Assembly (NCBI RefSeq): GCF_002899945.2
Contig: NZ_PPEG02000008.1
Span: 285,347 to 349,346 of the forward strand
DNA: 64,000 nt
Direction: 5' to 3'
DNA from: Chryseobacterium viscerum
GTDB lineage: Bacteria; Bacteroidota; Bacteroidia; Flavobacteriales; Weeksellaceae
Below, one piece after another: positions 52,694 to 61,028 of this stretch. The stretch's first letter is position 1. Every line of letters starts with the position of its first letter. The notes below the pieces were generated by a model. The model was given only the letters and a program-made list of their open reading frames with translations, did no database searches and was not told the DNA's origin. Made by a program: the position numbers and the translations under genes.

Positions 52694-55501
52694 ATGAATA
52701 AACAAAATATGGCTAAAACAGCAGAAATAGACATAAAAAAACAGATTTTTGTTAAGAATGCACATCTTAACAATCTGAAACATATAGATGTCCTGATCCC
52801 GAAAAACAAACTGATTGTGATTACAGGAGTTTCAGGAAGCGGTAAATCGTCTTTGGCTTTTGATACGATCTATGCAGAAGGACAGAGAAGATATGTTGAA
52901 AGTTTAAGTTCTTATGCACGTCAATTTTTGGGTAAATTAGAAAAACCAAAAGTAGATGACATTAAAGGGCTTGCCCCATCTATTGCCATCCAGCAGAAGG
53001 TAATCTCTTCCAATCCTCGTTCTACTGTAGGAACTTCTACGGAGATCTATGATTATATGAAGCTTTTATTTGCAAGGATCGGGAAAACTTTTTCTCCGGT
53101 TTCGGGTGAAGAAGTAAAGAAGGATTCGGTTTCTGATGTTGTCGATTTCATTAAAGCATCCAAAAAAGATAGTTCTTTCCTATTAACAGCACCTTTGGAA
53201 TATGATGCTGACAATTTTAAAGAAACTTTAAATATTTTAAAACTGGCAGGTTTCACAAGACTTGAGATCAGTGGAAATGTAGCCGGAATCGAAGATCTGG
53301 AAAGCTTTGGATTTGCTCCGGAAAAAGGGATGCAGATCAATCTTGTGATTGACCGTTTTTCTTATGAAGAAGATGAAAGCTTTTTGCAAAGACTTGCGGA
53401 TTCTATTCAGATGGCATTCTATGAAGGACGCGGCTATTGCTCATTAAAAAATACGGATACTGAAAAAGTAAAAGAATTCTCCAATAAATTCGAACTGGAT
53501 GGGATGGAATTCCTTGAGCCGAATGTTCATTTTTTCAGCTTCAATAATCCATACGGAGCATGTCCGGCATGTGAAGGATACGGAAAAGTAATCGGAATTG
53601 ACGAAGATCTTGTAGTTCCCAACAAAACTTTATCCATCTACGAAGATGCTGTTGTATGCTGGAGAGGGGAAACCATGAGTGAATGGAAAAAAGACTTCAT
53701 CAAAAAAGCTGGTGACTTCCCTATTCATAAGCCTTATCACCAATTAACAAAAGAACAGAAAAACTTCCTTTGGAAAGGTGACGGAAAAAGTAATTTCCCA
53801 TGCATCAACAATTTCTTCAAAATGCTTGAAGAAAACCTCTATAAAATCCAGTACAGAGTAATGCTTTCCCGCTACAGAGGAAAAACGCTTTGTCCTACCT
53901 GCGAAGGGTTAAGACTTCGTGAGGAAACCACCTGGGTAAAAGTAGACGGGCACAATATCCAATCGATGATTGAACTTCCTTTGGATGAACTGGCACCGCT
54001 AATTAATGGATTAAAACTTTCAGAACACGATAAAGAGGTTGCAAAACGATTATTATATGAAATCACAACCCGTCTGGAATTTTTATTAAAAGTAGGGTTA
54101 GGATATTTAACATTAAACAGGACTTCCAATACTCTTTCTGGAGGAGAAAGTCAGAGAATCAACCTGGCAACAAGCTTAGGAAGTTCTTTGGTAGGTTCTA
54201 TTTATATCCTTGACGAACCTTCTATAGGACTCCATTCAAAAGATACTGAAAACCTGATCGAAGTATTGAAAAATCTTCGTGATCTTGGTAATACCGTGAT
54301 TGTTGTAGAACATGACGAAGATGTCATGAGAGCTGCTGACTATATCATTGATATTGGTCCTGAAGCTGGTTATCTTGGTGGAGAACTGGTATTTGCAGGA
54401 GATTATAAAGATCTGAAAAAAGCCAACACCCTTACTTCAGAATATCTTACCGGAAGACTGGAGATAGAAGTTCCGAAGAAGCGAAGAAAAGCAAAAGAAT
54501 GGATCTACATCAAAGGAGCCCGTCAGAACAACCTTAAAAATATAGACGTAGACGTTCCTTTGGAAAGTCTGGTCGTGATTTCAGGAGTTTCCGGAAGTGG
54601 TAAATCTACTTTGATGAAGGAAATTTTGACCAACGATATTCAGATCCAATTGGGAATGGGGGGTAAAAAAGGAGATTATGATTCTGTTGAATTCCCGAAA
54701 AAACTGATCAAAAACATTGAACTGATCGATCAGAATCCAATTGGAAAATCATCCCGTTCAAACCCTGTTACTTATCTAAAAGCTTACGACGATATCCGTG
54801 ATCTTTTTGCGAAGCAGAAAGTAGCAAAAATGATGGGTTACAAGCCTAAACATTTTTCTTTCAACGTAGATGGCGGAAGATGTGATGAGTGTAAAGGAGA
54901 AGGCGTGATCAACGTTTCTATGCAGTTCATGGCAGACATCGAGCTGGAGTGTGAAGTTTGCAAAGGCACCCGATTCAAGAATGAGATCCTGGAAGTAAGG
55001 TTTGATGAGAAAAATATCTCGGATATCCTTCACATGACGGTAGATGAAGCATTGGAATTCTTTAAAGACAATAATGAAACGAAGATCGTAACAAAGCTGA
55101 AGCCTCTACAAGAAGTAGGTCTGGGCTACCTACAGCTGGGACAAAGCTCTTCTACTCTTTCCGGCGGTGAAGCACAGCGTGTAAAACTGGCTTCATTCCT
55201 TGTAAAAGGGGTTACAACGGATAAAACATTATTTATCTTTGACGAACCTTCCACAGGACTTCACTTCCATGATATTCAGAAATTATTGAAATCATTGCAA
55301 GCCCTGATTGATCTTGGGCATTCGGTGATTGTTATTGAGCACCAGCCTGATATCATCAAATGTGCTGATTACATTATTGATATCGGTCCGGAAGCAGGAA
55401 AACACGGTGGAGAAATTGTATTTACAGGAACACCTGAAGATCTGGCAAAAAATAAAAAGTCTTATACAGCAAAATACATCAAGGAAAAGCTTGAACAATA
55501 A
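52694..55501 (+). CDS. uvrA: Excinuclease ABC subunit A
   Basis: Damage-recognition ATPase of nucleotide-excision repair. 935 residues, normal length. Two ABC modules: Walker A GVSGSGKSSLAF near residue 45 and GVSGSGKSTLMKE near residue 633; signatures LSGGESQRINLA and LSGGEAQRVKLA; Walker B SIYILDEPSIGLHS and LFIFDEPSTGLHF. Two zinc sites: CPACEGYGK with CPTCEG later, and CDECKGEG with CEVCKGTR. The UvrB-interaction region lies in between. The ATG at 52694 gives a three-residue-longer start than the usual MAK...; both are possible. Confidence 0.97.
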   Translation: MNKQNMAKTAEIDIKKQIFVKNAHLNNLKHIDVLIPKNKLIVITGVSGSGKSSLAFDTIYAEGQRRYVESLSSYARQFLGKLEKPKVDDIKGLAPSIAIQQKVISSNPRSTVGTSTEIYDYMKLLFARIGKTFSPVSGEEVKKDSVSDVVDFIKASKKDSSFLLTAPLEYDADNFKETLNILKLAGFTRLEISGNVAGIEDLESFGFAPEKGMQINLVIDRFSYEEDESFLQRLADSIQMAFYEGRGYCSLKNTDTEKVKEFSNKFELDGMEFLEPNVHFFSFNNPYGACPACEGYGKVIGIDEDLVVPNKTLSIYEDAVVCWRGETMSEWKKDFIKKAGDFPIHKPYHQLTKEQKNFLWKGDGKSNFPCINNFFKMLEENLYKIQYRVMLSRYRGKTLCPTCEGLRLREETTWVKVDGHNIQSMIELPLDELAPLINGLKLSEHDKEVAKRLLYEITTRLEFLLKVGLGYLTLNRTSNTLSGGESQRINLATSLGSSLVGSIYILDEPSIGLHSKDTENLIEVLKNLRDLGNTVIVVEHDEDVMRAADYIIDIGPEAGYLGGELVFAGDYKDLKKANTLTSEYLTGRLEIEVPKKRRKAKEWIYIKGARQNNLKNIDVDVPLESLVVISGVSGSGKSTLMKEILTNDIQIQLGMGGKKGDYDSVEFPKKLIKNIELIDQNPIGKSSRSNPVTYLKAYDDIRDLFAKQKVAKMMGYKPKHFSFNVDGGRCDECKGEGVINVSMQFMADIELECEVCKGTRFKNEILEVRFDEKNISDILHMTVDEALEFFKDNNETKIVTKLKPLQEVGLGYLQLGQSSSTLSGGEAQRVKLASFLVKGVTTDKTLFIFDEPSTGLHFHDIQKLLKSLQALIDLGHSVIVIEHQPDIIKCADYIIDIGPEAGKHGGEIVFTGTPEDLAKNKKSYTAKYIKEKLEQ

Positions 55502-55505
55502 ATTA

Positions 55506-55539
55506 AAAGCGACTGTTTTAGAAACAGTCGCTTTTTTTT
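55506..55539 (+). terminator. Terminator of uvrA
   Basis: AAAGCGACTGTTT (55506-55518) pairs perfectly with AAACAGTCGCTTT (55522-55534), followed by a T-run. Confidence 0.92.
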
Positions 55540-55596
55540 GAACTTATTTTACGATAGATTCTCTTATCTTTATATGATCATTTCAAAATTATTTTT

Positions 55597-56364
55597 ATGC
55601 CTTGGAATCCCGAATTATATGATCAGTATAAAGATATACGTTACAAACCTTTTTACGATTTAGCCACATTAATTAAGCCTGAAAACAATATAAAAGCTAT
55701 TGACCTTGGCTGTGGTACTGGTGAACAAACTTCAATTTTAACAGAAAAACTGACAGGTTCTACATTTTTGGGGATCGATTCATCAGCGGAAATGCTTGAA
55801 AAATCTAAAAAATATGAACATGAGAATCTACACTTTAAACTTCAGACTATTGAAGAAACGGCACAGTCTGATCAAAAATGGGATCTTGTTTTCAGTAATG
55901 CAGCGCTACAATGGGCGGATGATCATGAAACATTATTTCCTAAAATCATTGGACTGCTATCTCCTGCAGGGCAGTTAGCGATCCAGATGCCCGTTCAGAA
56001 AGAAAATATCCTGAATCAGATTCTAACGGAAATGGCAGATGAAGAACCTTATGCATCACAGTTAAATCATTTCAACCGTGATTCCCCGGTGCTTTCAATG
56101 GATGATTATGCACAGATACTGTTTGACAACGAAATTCAGGACATTGAAATATTCCAGAAGGTCTATCCTATCATTGCAGATGATTACGAGGCTTTATATG
56201 AATTTATTTCAGGAACGGCATTATTGCCTTATTTAGAACGTTTGGAAGGAGAACAAAAAGAAAGTTTTATTACCGAATTTAAATCGCGCATAGCCCAAAG
56301 ATTTACAAAATATCCGGCTATCTATGCATTTAAGCGCATCCTGATGTACGGCCGTAAAAAATAA
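55597..56364 (+). CDS. SAM-dependent methyltransferase (trans-aconitate methyltransferase-like)
   Basis: 255 residues. SAM-binding motif I reads IDLGCGTGEQT near residues 35-45; FLGIDSSAEML follows as motif II region, and WDLVFSNAALQWADDHETLF is the motif seen in Tam (trans-aconitate 2-methyltransferase). The start MPWNPELYDQYKDIRYKPFY also matches Tam. The role would be methyl-esterification of trans-aconitate or a related small acid. It appears monocistronic. Confidence 0.85.
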   Translation: MPWNPELYDQYKDIRYKPFYDLATLIKPENNIKAIDLGCGTGEQTSILTEKLTGSTFLGIDSSAEMLEKSKKYEHENLHFKLQTIEETAQSDQKWDLVFSNAALQWADDHETLFPKIIGLLSPAGQLAIQMPVQKENILNQILTEMADEEPYASQLNHFNRDSPVLSMDDYAQILFDNEIQDIEIFQKVYPIIADDYEALYEFISGTALLPYLERLEGEQKESFITEFKSRIAQRFTKYPAIYAFKRILMYGRKK

Positions 56365-56489
56365 AAAATATTCTAAATAATACCTGATTCATAGTAGTAT
56401 TCATTAGGAGATTTCAATGAAATAAATCCCATCAATGAGTATTATATTTTTTCATACATTCGCAGTTAACCTATTCAAAATCAATTGCT

Positions 56490-56723
56490 ATGAAAAATTT
56501 AAAAAAATTAAAGAGAAATCATTTACTATTGATAAACGGAGGTGATTTTCCTTACGCAGACTGCGATGTTGAAGGAAGATGTCCGGCAGTATCAGGATCA
56601 TACTATTGCTCCGGAGGAATCTGCTACAGGTCTACAGGTGGCGGAACTCCGGGAGGAAACTGCCATGAACCTATGCGTGACTGCATGGAATGGGAAACCG
56701 GATGCGGATGTGTATACTCATAA
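56490..56723 (+). CDS. GG-leader cysteine-rich peptide (bacteriocin-like)
   Basis: 77 residues. The leader MKNLKKLKRNHLLLINGG is a double-glycine-type leader of the kind seen in Chryseobacterium bacteriocin-like peptides. Cleavage after GG would release a core of about 59 residues starting DFPYADCDVEG with eight cysteines and many glycines. No modification enzyme or C39-peptidase transporter gene is next to it, so the exporter would have to be elsewhere. A terminator follows at 56745. Biological role (antimicrobial, signal or other secreted peptide) is not settled. Confidence 0.8.
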   Translation: MKNLKKLKRNHLLLINGGDFPYADCDVEGRCPAVSGSYYCSGGICYRSTGGGTPGGNCHEPMRDCMEWETGCGCVYS

Positions 56724-56744
56724 AATAATTGATTGAATCAATTG

Positions 56745-56772
56745 AGGAGCGGTTTTCTATCGCTCTTTTTTA
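56745..56772 (+). terminator. Terminator after the GG-leader peptide
   Basis: AGGAGCG (56745-56751) pairs with CGCTCTT (56761-56767), one G-T, followed by T-rich sequence; an AATTGATT/AATCAATT palindrome precedes it. Confidence 0.75.
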
Positions 56773-56829
56773 TTATTTTTATCAAAATTTTTAGTGAAAA
56801 ATAGTTTCCTGTGACCTAATCATTCCTTC

Positions 56830-57603
56830 ATGCAGTATAAAAAAAATCTTTTCATTTTTCCCATCTTTCTGTTTTTGATCAATTGTTCAGTCAATAAAAA
56901 CACAGACCTCGTTACTGATTACGAAATAAAACTGGATACGCTAACCCTATTTGATCAAAGCCGAAACCGTAAGATTCCCGTTGCCTTATACAGCCCTAAG
57001 ACCAATAAAAAGATCCTGAACCAGCAGATTGTTATCTTCAATCATGGATATGGTTTCAATAAAGGCGGAGATTATTTTGTATATTCTTACTTAACAGAAA
57101 AGTTAGCTTCTAAAGGATATTTTACGGTAAGCATTCAGCATGAGCTTACCACCGATAGCCTGCTGCCGGTAGAAGGCAATTTACAGATCGTAAGAAGACC
57201 TTTCTGGCAAAATGGTTCGGATAATATTCTTTTTGTACTTCATGAACTTAAGAAGACAAACCCGGAACTCGATTATAAACATCTTACATTAATAGGTCAT
57301 TCCAATGGTGGTGATATGGCTGCATTATTCGGTAATCAGCATCCAAACCTGGTATATAAACTGATCACAATGGATAACCGGAGAATGTTCCTGCCAAGAA
57401 CTTCTGTTCCTAAAATTTATACGCTACGTTCCAATGATTATCCGGCAGATGAAGGAGTATTGCCGGGTGAAGAGGAGCAGAAAAAGTATCATATCACTGT
57501 ACAGCAAACTTCAATCAATCACGGTCATATGGACAATAAAGGAAATGATGAAGAGAAAAAAGTCTTAAATGATTTTGTTTTAAAATATCTCTCTGAACAG
57601 TAG
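56830..57603 (+). CDS. Alpha/beta-hydrolase lipoprotein
   Basis: 257 residues with a lipoprotein signal (MQYKKNLFIFPIFLFLINCS, lipidated Cys at residue 19). The alpha/beta-hydrolase core shows VIFNHGYGFNKGGDY and the nucleophile elbow TLIGHSNGGDMAALFGN with Ser near residue 157; the catalytic Asp and His lie further downstream (His in TSINHGHMDN near residue 236). It could be an esterase or peptidase in the outer envelope; substrate unknown. Followed by a strong hairpin at 57616. Confidence 0.85.
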   Translation: MQYKKNLFIFPIFLFLINCSVNKNTDLVTDYEIKLDTLTLFDQSRNRKIPVALYSPKTNKKILNQQIVIFNHGYGFNKGGDYFVYSYLTEKLASKGYFTVSIQHELTTDSLLPVEGNLQIVRRPFWQNGSDNILFVLHELKKTNPELDYKHLTLIGHSNGGDMAALFGNQHPNLVYKLITMDNRRMFLPRTSVPKIYTLRSNDYPADEGVLPGEEEQKKYHITVQQTSINHGHMDNKGNDEEKKVLNDFVLKYLSEQ

Positions 57604-57615
57604 TTTTTCAGATGC

Positions 57616-57653
57616 TCACAAGTTATCCACAATTTTTTGTGGATAACTTGTGA
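57616..57653. promoter_or_regulatory. 17-bp perfect hairpin made of two inverted DnaA-box sequences
   Basis: TCACAAGTTATCCACAA (57616-57632) and its exact reverse complement (57637-57653) are separated by TTTT. The core TTATCCACA, present once on each strand, is the consensus DnaA box. It also works as a terminator of the hydrolase transcript, so a DnaA role is only a possibility. Confidence 0.6.
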
Positions 57654-57720
57654 ATTTTAACATTAAATTCATATTTCGTATTAAAATTATTACTACATTT
57701 ACTATGTAATAAACATCGAA

Positions 57721-57815
57721 GTGGAAACTTTATTTGCTTTTCTTACTACTATTGAAATTGCAATTAAATTTGAAATAAAAATTTAAGCACAGCATTGTCG
57801 GCTGTGCTTTTTTAT
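57721..57815 (+). other. Possible very short transcript or 21-residue peptide with a terminator
   Basis: A GTG-started frame of 21 hydrophobic residues (VETLFAFLTTIEIAIKFE...) ends in TAA at 57786, exactly where a terminator stem begins: AGCACAGC (57786-57793) pairs with GCTGTGCT (57801-57808), then a T-run. No good promoter is found, so this could be a small RNA, a peptide or chance. Confidence 0.3.
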
Positions 57816-57983
57816 TGTTGTCTAATTAAAAAAATGAGATGTATTTATCTACTGGATCTGCCTCTAAAGGGCAGATTCTTTTATTTCAGCATCTTTTTCA
57901 ATCTGCAGCTAGCCCCTATCCTTTCCATTCATATATTGATCATTACTATGTTTCAGAATAATTTGTAATTTTAATAGTTAAAA

Positions 57984-58058
57984 GGCCTCATAGTTCAATG
58001 GATAGAATAGAAGTTTCCTAAACTTTAGATCCAAGTTCGATTCTTGGTGGGGCTACCA
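57984..58058 (+). tRNA. tRNA-Arg (anticodon CCU)
   Basis: A 75-base cloverleaf. Acceptor stem GGCCTCA pairs with TGGGGCT; D-arm TAGTTCAATGGATAGAA; anticodon arm GAAGT-TTCCTAA-ACTTT with anticodon CCT; T-arm CCAAG-TTCGATT-CTTGG. The CCA end is encoded (58056-58058). It reads AGG codons. Confidence 0.95.
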
Positions 58059-58160
58059 ATCATCTGTCCTTTCATATACATTCCTGAATACATGGCGATC
58101 AAAATACAAGATCGCATATTGATAAATAAGGCTGAAGCAAAATAGGTAAAAATTGAACAT

Positions 58161-58490
58161 TTACATTTTCATTTTCTTCCATTTTGCAAGAGTATTTCTA
58201 CTTATTCTAAAGTGGTTAGCTGTTTGTACATTATTGAGTTGGTTTGTTATCTGATATTTTAAAATATACTGGACTGTCTCCTGATCATAAGCCCTAAATT
58301 TTTGATTACTTTCTGAAAGGTTTGATTCTATATCACTGCCAAATATGTATGAATTTAACATGATAACATCCTTAGTTGTAAGCTTTTTCTTTTGAAGCAA
58401 GGAATGGCATTTTTCTTTCTTTTCAGGATGTTTATACTTAATAATATCCTGGAAAATTTTTTTATAATTAGGTGATTGATCATTTTCCAT
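58161..58490 (-). CDS. Small helix-turn-helix protein
   Basis: 109 residues of a family found in several copies in Chryseobacterium genomes. It begins MENDQSPNYKKIFQDIIKYK and ends with a helix-turn-helix: NNVQTANHFRISRNTLAKWK at about residues 86-105, resembling an IS3-type or transposase-derived HTH. Function unknown. It lies just past tRNA-Arg on the opposite strand, a place that often hosts integrated DNA, and no integrase is near. Confidence 0.75.
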   Translation of the reverse strand: MENDQSPNYKKIFQDIIKYKHPEKKEKCHSLLQKKKLTTKDVIMLNSYIFGSDIESNLSESNQKFRAYDQETVQYILKYQITNQLNNVQTANHFRISRNTLAKWKKMKM

Positions 58491-58753
58491 ATTCTGTTCT
58501 CATATATTTTACTTCTACTCCATCTTTTTTAAAAACCAGACCTATTGTTCTTTTTTACCATACCAGGCTTTAATTAGTATAAAGCACAGCATTCCATTAT
58601 TATATTCATATCTATCATTGTTTCACTTCCTTCTTTGTCTTCCCATAATATTTAACATTTTCAATGTCCTTTTTTTAAATTGTTCTTTCTTTTTTCAAGT
58701 GAAATATAAGGCTGTAAAACTATGATGCTATAGAAAGACAAGCAATACAATAG

Positions 58754-58779
58754 CTATTACAATTCGCGAATAGTAACAG
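58754..58779 (+). repeat. 26-bp near-palindrome, copy 1
   Basis: Half sites CTATTACAATTCG and CGAATAGTAACAG. It shares the ATTCG/CGAAT core and the CTGTTA-type ends with copies at 58978-59003 and 61029-61054; this copy is in the opposite orientation. Confidence 0.7.
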
Positions 58780-58977
58780 TACAATACTCATCTATGATAG
58801 GAATTTTGTGTTTGCCATTTTTGAACATGAGTATCAAACCCATTCTCTTAGATTTTAAAAACTTCTTAAGGAGTTCTAATAACCCCCTAAGAAGTTCACC
58901 AAAAAAATATTATTATGAAAAAAATAGTTTTCAATAGATAAAATTATGACTAACCGGTCGCCACTGCAAGAAAAAGC

Positions 58978-59003
58978 CTGTCACTATTCGAGAATAATGA
59001 CAG
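58978..59003 (-). repeat. 26-bp near-palindrome, copy 2
   Basis: Half sites CTGTCACTATTCG and AGAATAATGACAG. Its minus-strand sequence continues GGCTTTTTCTTG, almost identical to that after copy 3, so the shared unit is near 38 bases. It lies 111 bases past the surface-protein stop codon. Confidence 0.7.
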
Positions 59004-59113
59004 ACTTGAGCATATAAAAATTACAATCTTGTGATTTTTTCAGCGCCCAATTTTCTTATCACATATCTGCATTACGTAAAGCTTCCAGAGTGTTTAAAAT
59101 AAGAATCAATAGT

Positions 59114-60829
59114 TTATTGTATTGGCTGATAGGTAATTGATGATTCATCCCAATCAAATCTAACATCGAAAGACACCAGCCCCCCAGTACTGGAAACATT
59201 ATCTGCAAGTAAGTAATACGTCTTGTTGGCACCACTGGTATTGTTCACCCCCAGATCTCCTCTTACCATTCCTCTTTCTTCAGATTTTCCGAAGCCTGCT
59301 GAGGCTAATTTAGGCAGCATTGCATCAGATGAAAAGCTTCCAATGTTAAGATCTCTTGTAGTATCTCCCAGTCTGAATCGGATAAAATTACTTCCTTTAC
59401 TATAGATATCTGCTGCTGAATTCATAAATTCCAATCCTAGTGTTACGTTTATTAACCATTTTCCGGGAGGTAATGTTATAGGAACTCCCGTATATTTTGC
59501 CATGTTATTGTTATTTGCAGGATGGGTATAGGTTATTGAAGGGATAGATAAGGGTCGAAAAGAAATAGCTACTGATTTCCATATTCCTACTCCATCGGCA
59601 TCAGAAGTCAGTACTTTTCCAGTGTCCTGAGTACCATCTACAATCTTTATAGCACCATTTCTCGTTCCGTTATTGATTTCAAAAGCGCCGTTAGTCTTTA
59701 AGGTTTTGGCAGAAAAATTACCATCTATCAAAGGAGTTATTGTACTGCTATTTGCAATAATAAGACGATTATTCAATACATAGCCTGATGATGATGTTCC
59801 AGCCTCATATCCTATCACTATATTCCCATCTCCATTAATATTGGATGCTGCATTAGTGCCCAGAATTGTATTTTGTGATCCTTTACCTGATCTTAAAGCA
59901 CCATAGCCTACCGCTACATTATCACTTCCTGTACTGTTCTGTGTAAGAGCATAGTTTCCCAATGCTGTATTATTCTGGCCAGTAGAATTTGCCGCAAGGG
60001 ACACATATCCAACAGCAACATTTTCAGAGCCATCTGTATTGCTTTCCAAAGACTGCACTCCAACTGAAGTATTGAAACTACCCGTTGTGTTGAGTCTTGA
60101 ACTAAACCTGCCAACTGCTGTATTGCTGAGCCCTGAAATATTGCTAAAAAGTGAAAAAGTACCCAAAGCGGTATTATAGTTTCCAGTGGTAGAACTGCTT
60201 AACGTTCCCAGTCCTATAGAAACATTTTCATCCCCGGTAGTATTGGATTGTAAAGCTTCAGATCCAACGGCTGTATTATATCTTCCAGTTGTCACACTTT
60301 TTAAAGCAGATACCCCCATTGCAGTATTATATACCCCTGACCCCAAAGGATTGAGAGCTTCATATCCAAAAGCAGTGTTTTTATCACTAATAATTCCTGA
60401 CCGCATATTATTTCTTTTAAAAATAAGATCCTGATTATCCTTGGTTCCTATAAAATGAATATTGGGATCAGTGCCGGTATTTCCATCTATATTCCATGAA
60501 TTTTCTTTTATTTTCATCCATTTTACACCATCAAAATAGTAATATCCCGGTGTATCAATATTTTCAGTTTTACTACCGGCCTCTTTGGAGGACACTCCCA
60601 CTGTGGCAAAGATTATTGTTCCTACCTGATCAGCACCATAGTGTGCATCTGCAGATTTGATCTCGTCTCCTGTAAGCTTAGGAAAAATAACACCCTCAGG
60701 GCTGCTTCCATCTGATGTCTTCGCTGTAATATCCAAAGTTGCTCTAGGAGTTGGAGTATTGATCCCCACTTGGGAATACATGAATGATGAAAAGGTAAGG
60801 AGACCTATAAAAACAAGATTTCTTTTCAT
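59114..60829 (-). CDS. Repeat-rich secreted surface protein (trimeric-autotransporter-head-like)
   Basis: 571 residues with a signal peptide (MKRNLVFIGLLTFSSFMYSQ), then VGINTPTPRATLDITA, a start common to flavobacterial surface proteins. Residues about 150-345 are roughly eleven 17-residue repeats of the form YNTAVGSEALQSNTTGD, ENVSIGLGTLSSSTTGN, etc. The NTAxG...AL pattern resembles the head repeats of trimeric autotransporter adhesins (YadA-like), a left-handed beta-roll. The C-terminal 170 residues (VLTSDADGVGIWKSVAISFR onward) look like a separate beta-sandwich. No TonB plug or obvious type IX sorting domain. A consensus promoter and a palindrome lie upstream. Confidence 0.85.
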   Translation of the reverse strand: MKRNLVFIGLLTFSSFMYSQVGINTPTPRATLDITAKTSDGSSPEGVIFPKLTGDEIKSADAHYGADQVGTIIFATVGVSSKEAGSKTENIDTPGYYYFDGVKWMKIKENSWNIDGNTGTDPNIHFIGTKDNQDLIFKRNNMRSGIISDKNTAFGYEALNPLGSGVYNTAMGVSALKSVTTGRYNTAVGSEALQSNTTGDENVSIGLGTLSSSTTGNYNTALGTFSLFSNISGLSNTAVGRFSSRLNTTGSFNTSVGVQSLESNTDGSENVAVGYVSLAANSTGQNNTALGNYALTQNSTGSDNVAVGYGALRSGKGSQNTILGTNAASNINGDGNIVIGYEAGTSSSGYVLNNRLIIANSSTITPLIDGNFSAKTLKTNGAFEINNGTRNGAIKIVDGTQDTGKVLTSDADGVGIWKSVAISFRPLSIPSITYTHPANNNNMAKYTGVPITLPPGKWLINVTLGLEFMNSAADIYSKGSNFIRFRLGDTTRDLNIGSFSSDAMLPKLASAGFGKSEERGMVRGDLGVNNTSGANKTYYLLADNVSSTGGLVSFDVRFDWDESSITYQPIQ

Positions 60830-60868
60830 TGTGATAAATTTTAAAGGTTGTATAACTAAAAATTGGAA

Positions 60869-60976
60869 TTAAGATTCTCTGCACTTATAATTTTGAATAA
60901 AAGTTCTCTGGGGAGATTCATAAAATGACCCAAAGAATAACAAAGCAGATCTCTTGAAAGGTAAATTCTCCTTCAT
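60869..60976 (-). CDS. Possible 35-residue leader peptide of the surface-protein transcript
   Basis: A short frame starting MKENLPFKRSALLFFGSFYE and ending KCRES lies within the 150-base leader of the surface-protein mRNA; its ATG is only about seven bases beyond the expected transcription start of the promoter at 60990-61020. It may be a translated leader controlling the downstream gene, or simply chance. Confidence 0.35.
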   Translation of the reverse strand: MKENLPFKRSALLFFGSFYESPQRTFIQNYKCRES

Positions 60977-60989
60977 TATTTGTGGGGTG

Positions 60990-61020
60990 CAAAAATATAT
61001 TGAAGATTTTGACAAAACAA
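60990..61020 (-). promoter_or_regulatory. Promoter of the repeat surface-protein gene
   Basis: Minus strand: TTG at 61020-61018, 20 bases, then TATTTTTG at 60997-60990 followed by C. Copy 3 of the palindrome begins eight bases upstream of the -33 element. Confidence 0.7.
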
Positions 61021-61028
61021 GAAATAGC

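Larger units (their letters stand above)
58491..59113. other. 623-base gene-free interval with two 26-bp near-palindromes
   Basis: No gene is convincing; ATG-started frames are under 50 residues. It contains two copies of the 26-bp palindrome (58754-58779 and 58978-59003) and a separate hairpin (AACTTCTTA at 58860-58868 with TAAGAAGTT at 58888-58896). The second palindrome may act as a terminator for the repeat surface-protein gene. Confidence 0.55.

Noticed and set aside
52503..52697. 64-residue plus-strand frame upstream of uvrA
   Set aside because: It overlaps the uvrA start and matches no family; it is likely part of the uvrA leader.
57616..57653. Replication origin at the DnaA-box hairpin
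   Set aside because: Only two boxes, no AT-rich unwinding region and no dnaA or gidA gene nearby; it also fits a terminator.
57834..57968. 44-residue hydrophobic frame just before tRNA-Arg
   Set aside because: It contains a small hairpin and has no promoter or family; probably chance.
58794..58937. 47-residue plus-strand frame in the 58.5-59.1 kb interval
   Set aside because: It runs through a hairpin and a low-complexity Tyr/Lys tract and has no supporting signals.
59800..60400. CRISPR-like array of evenly spaced repeats
   Set aside because: The periodicity is 51 bases, in frame, and encodes the 17-residue repeats of the surface protein.
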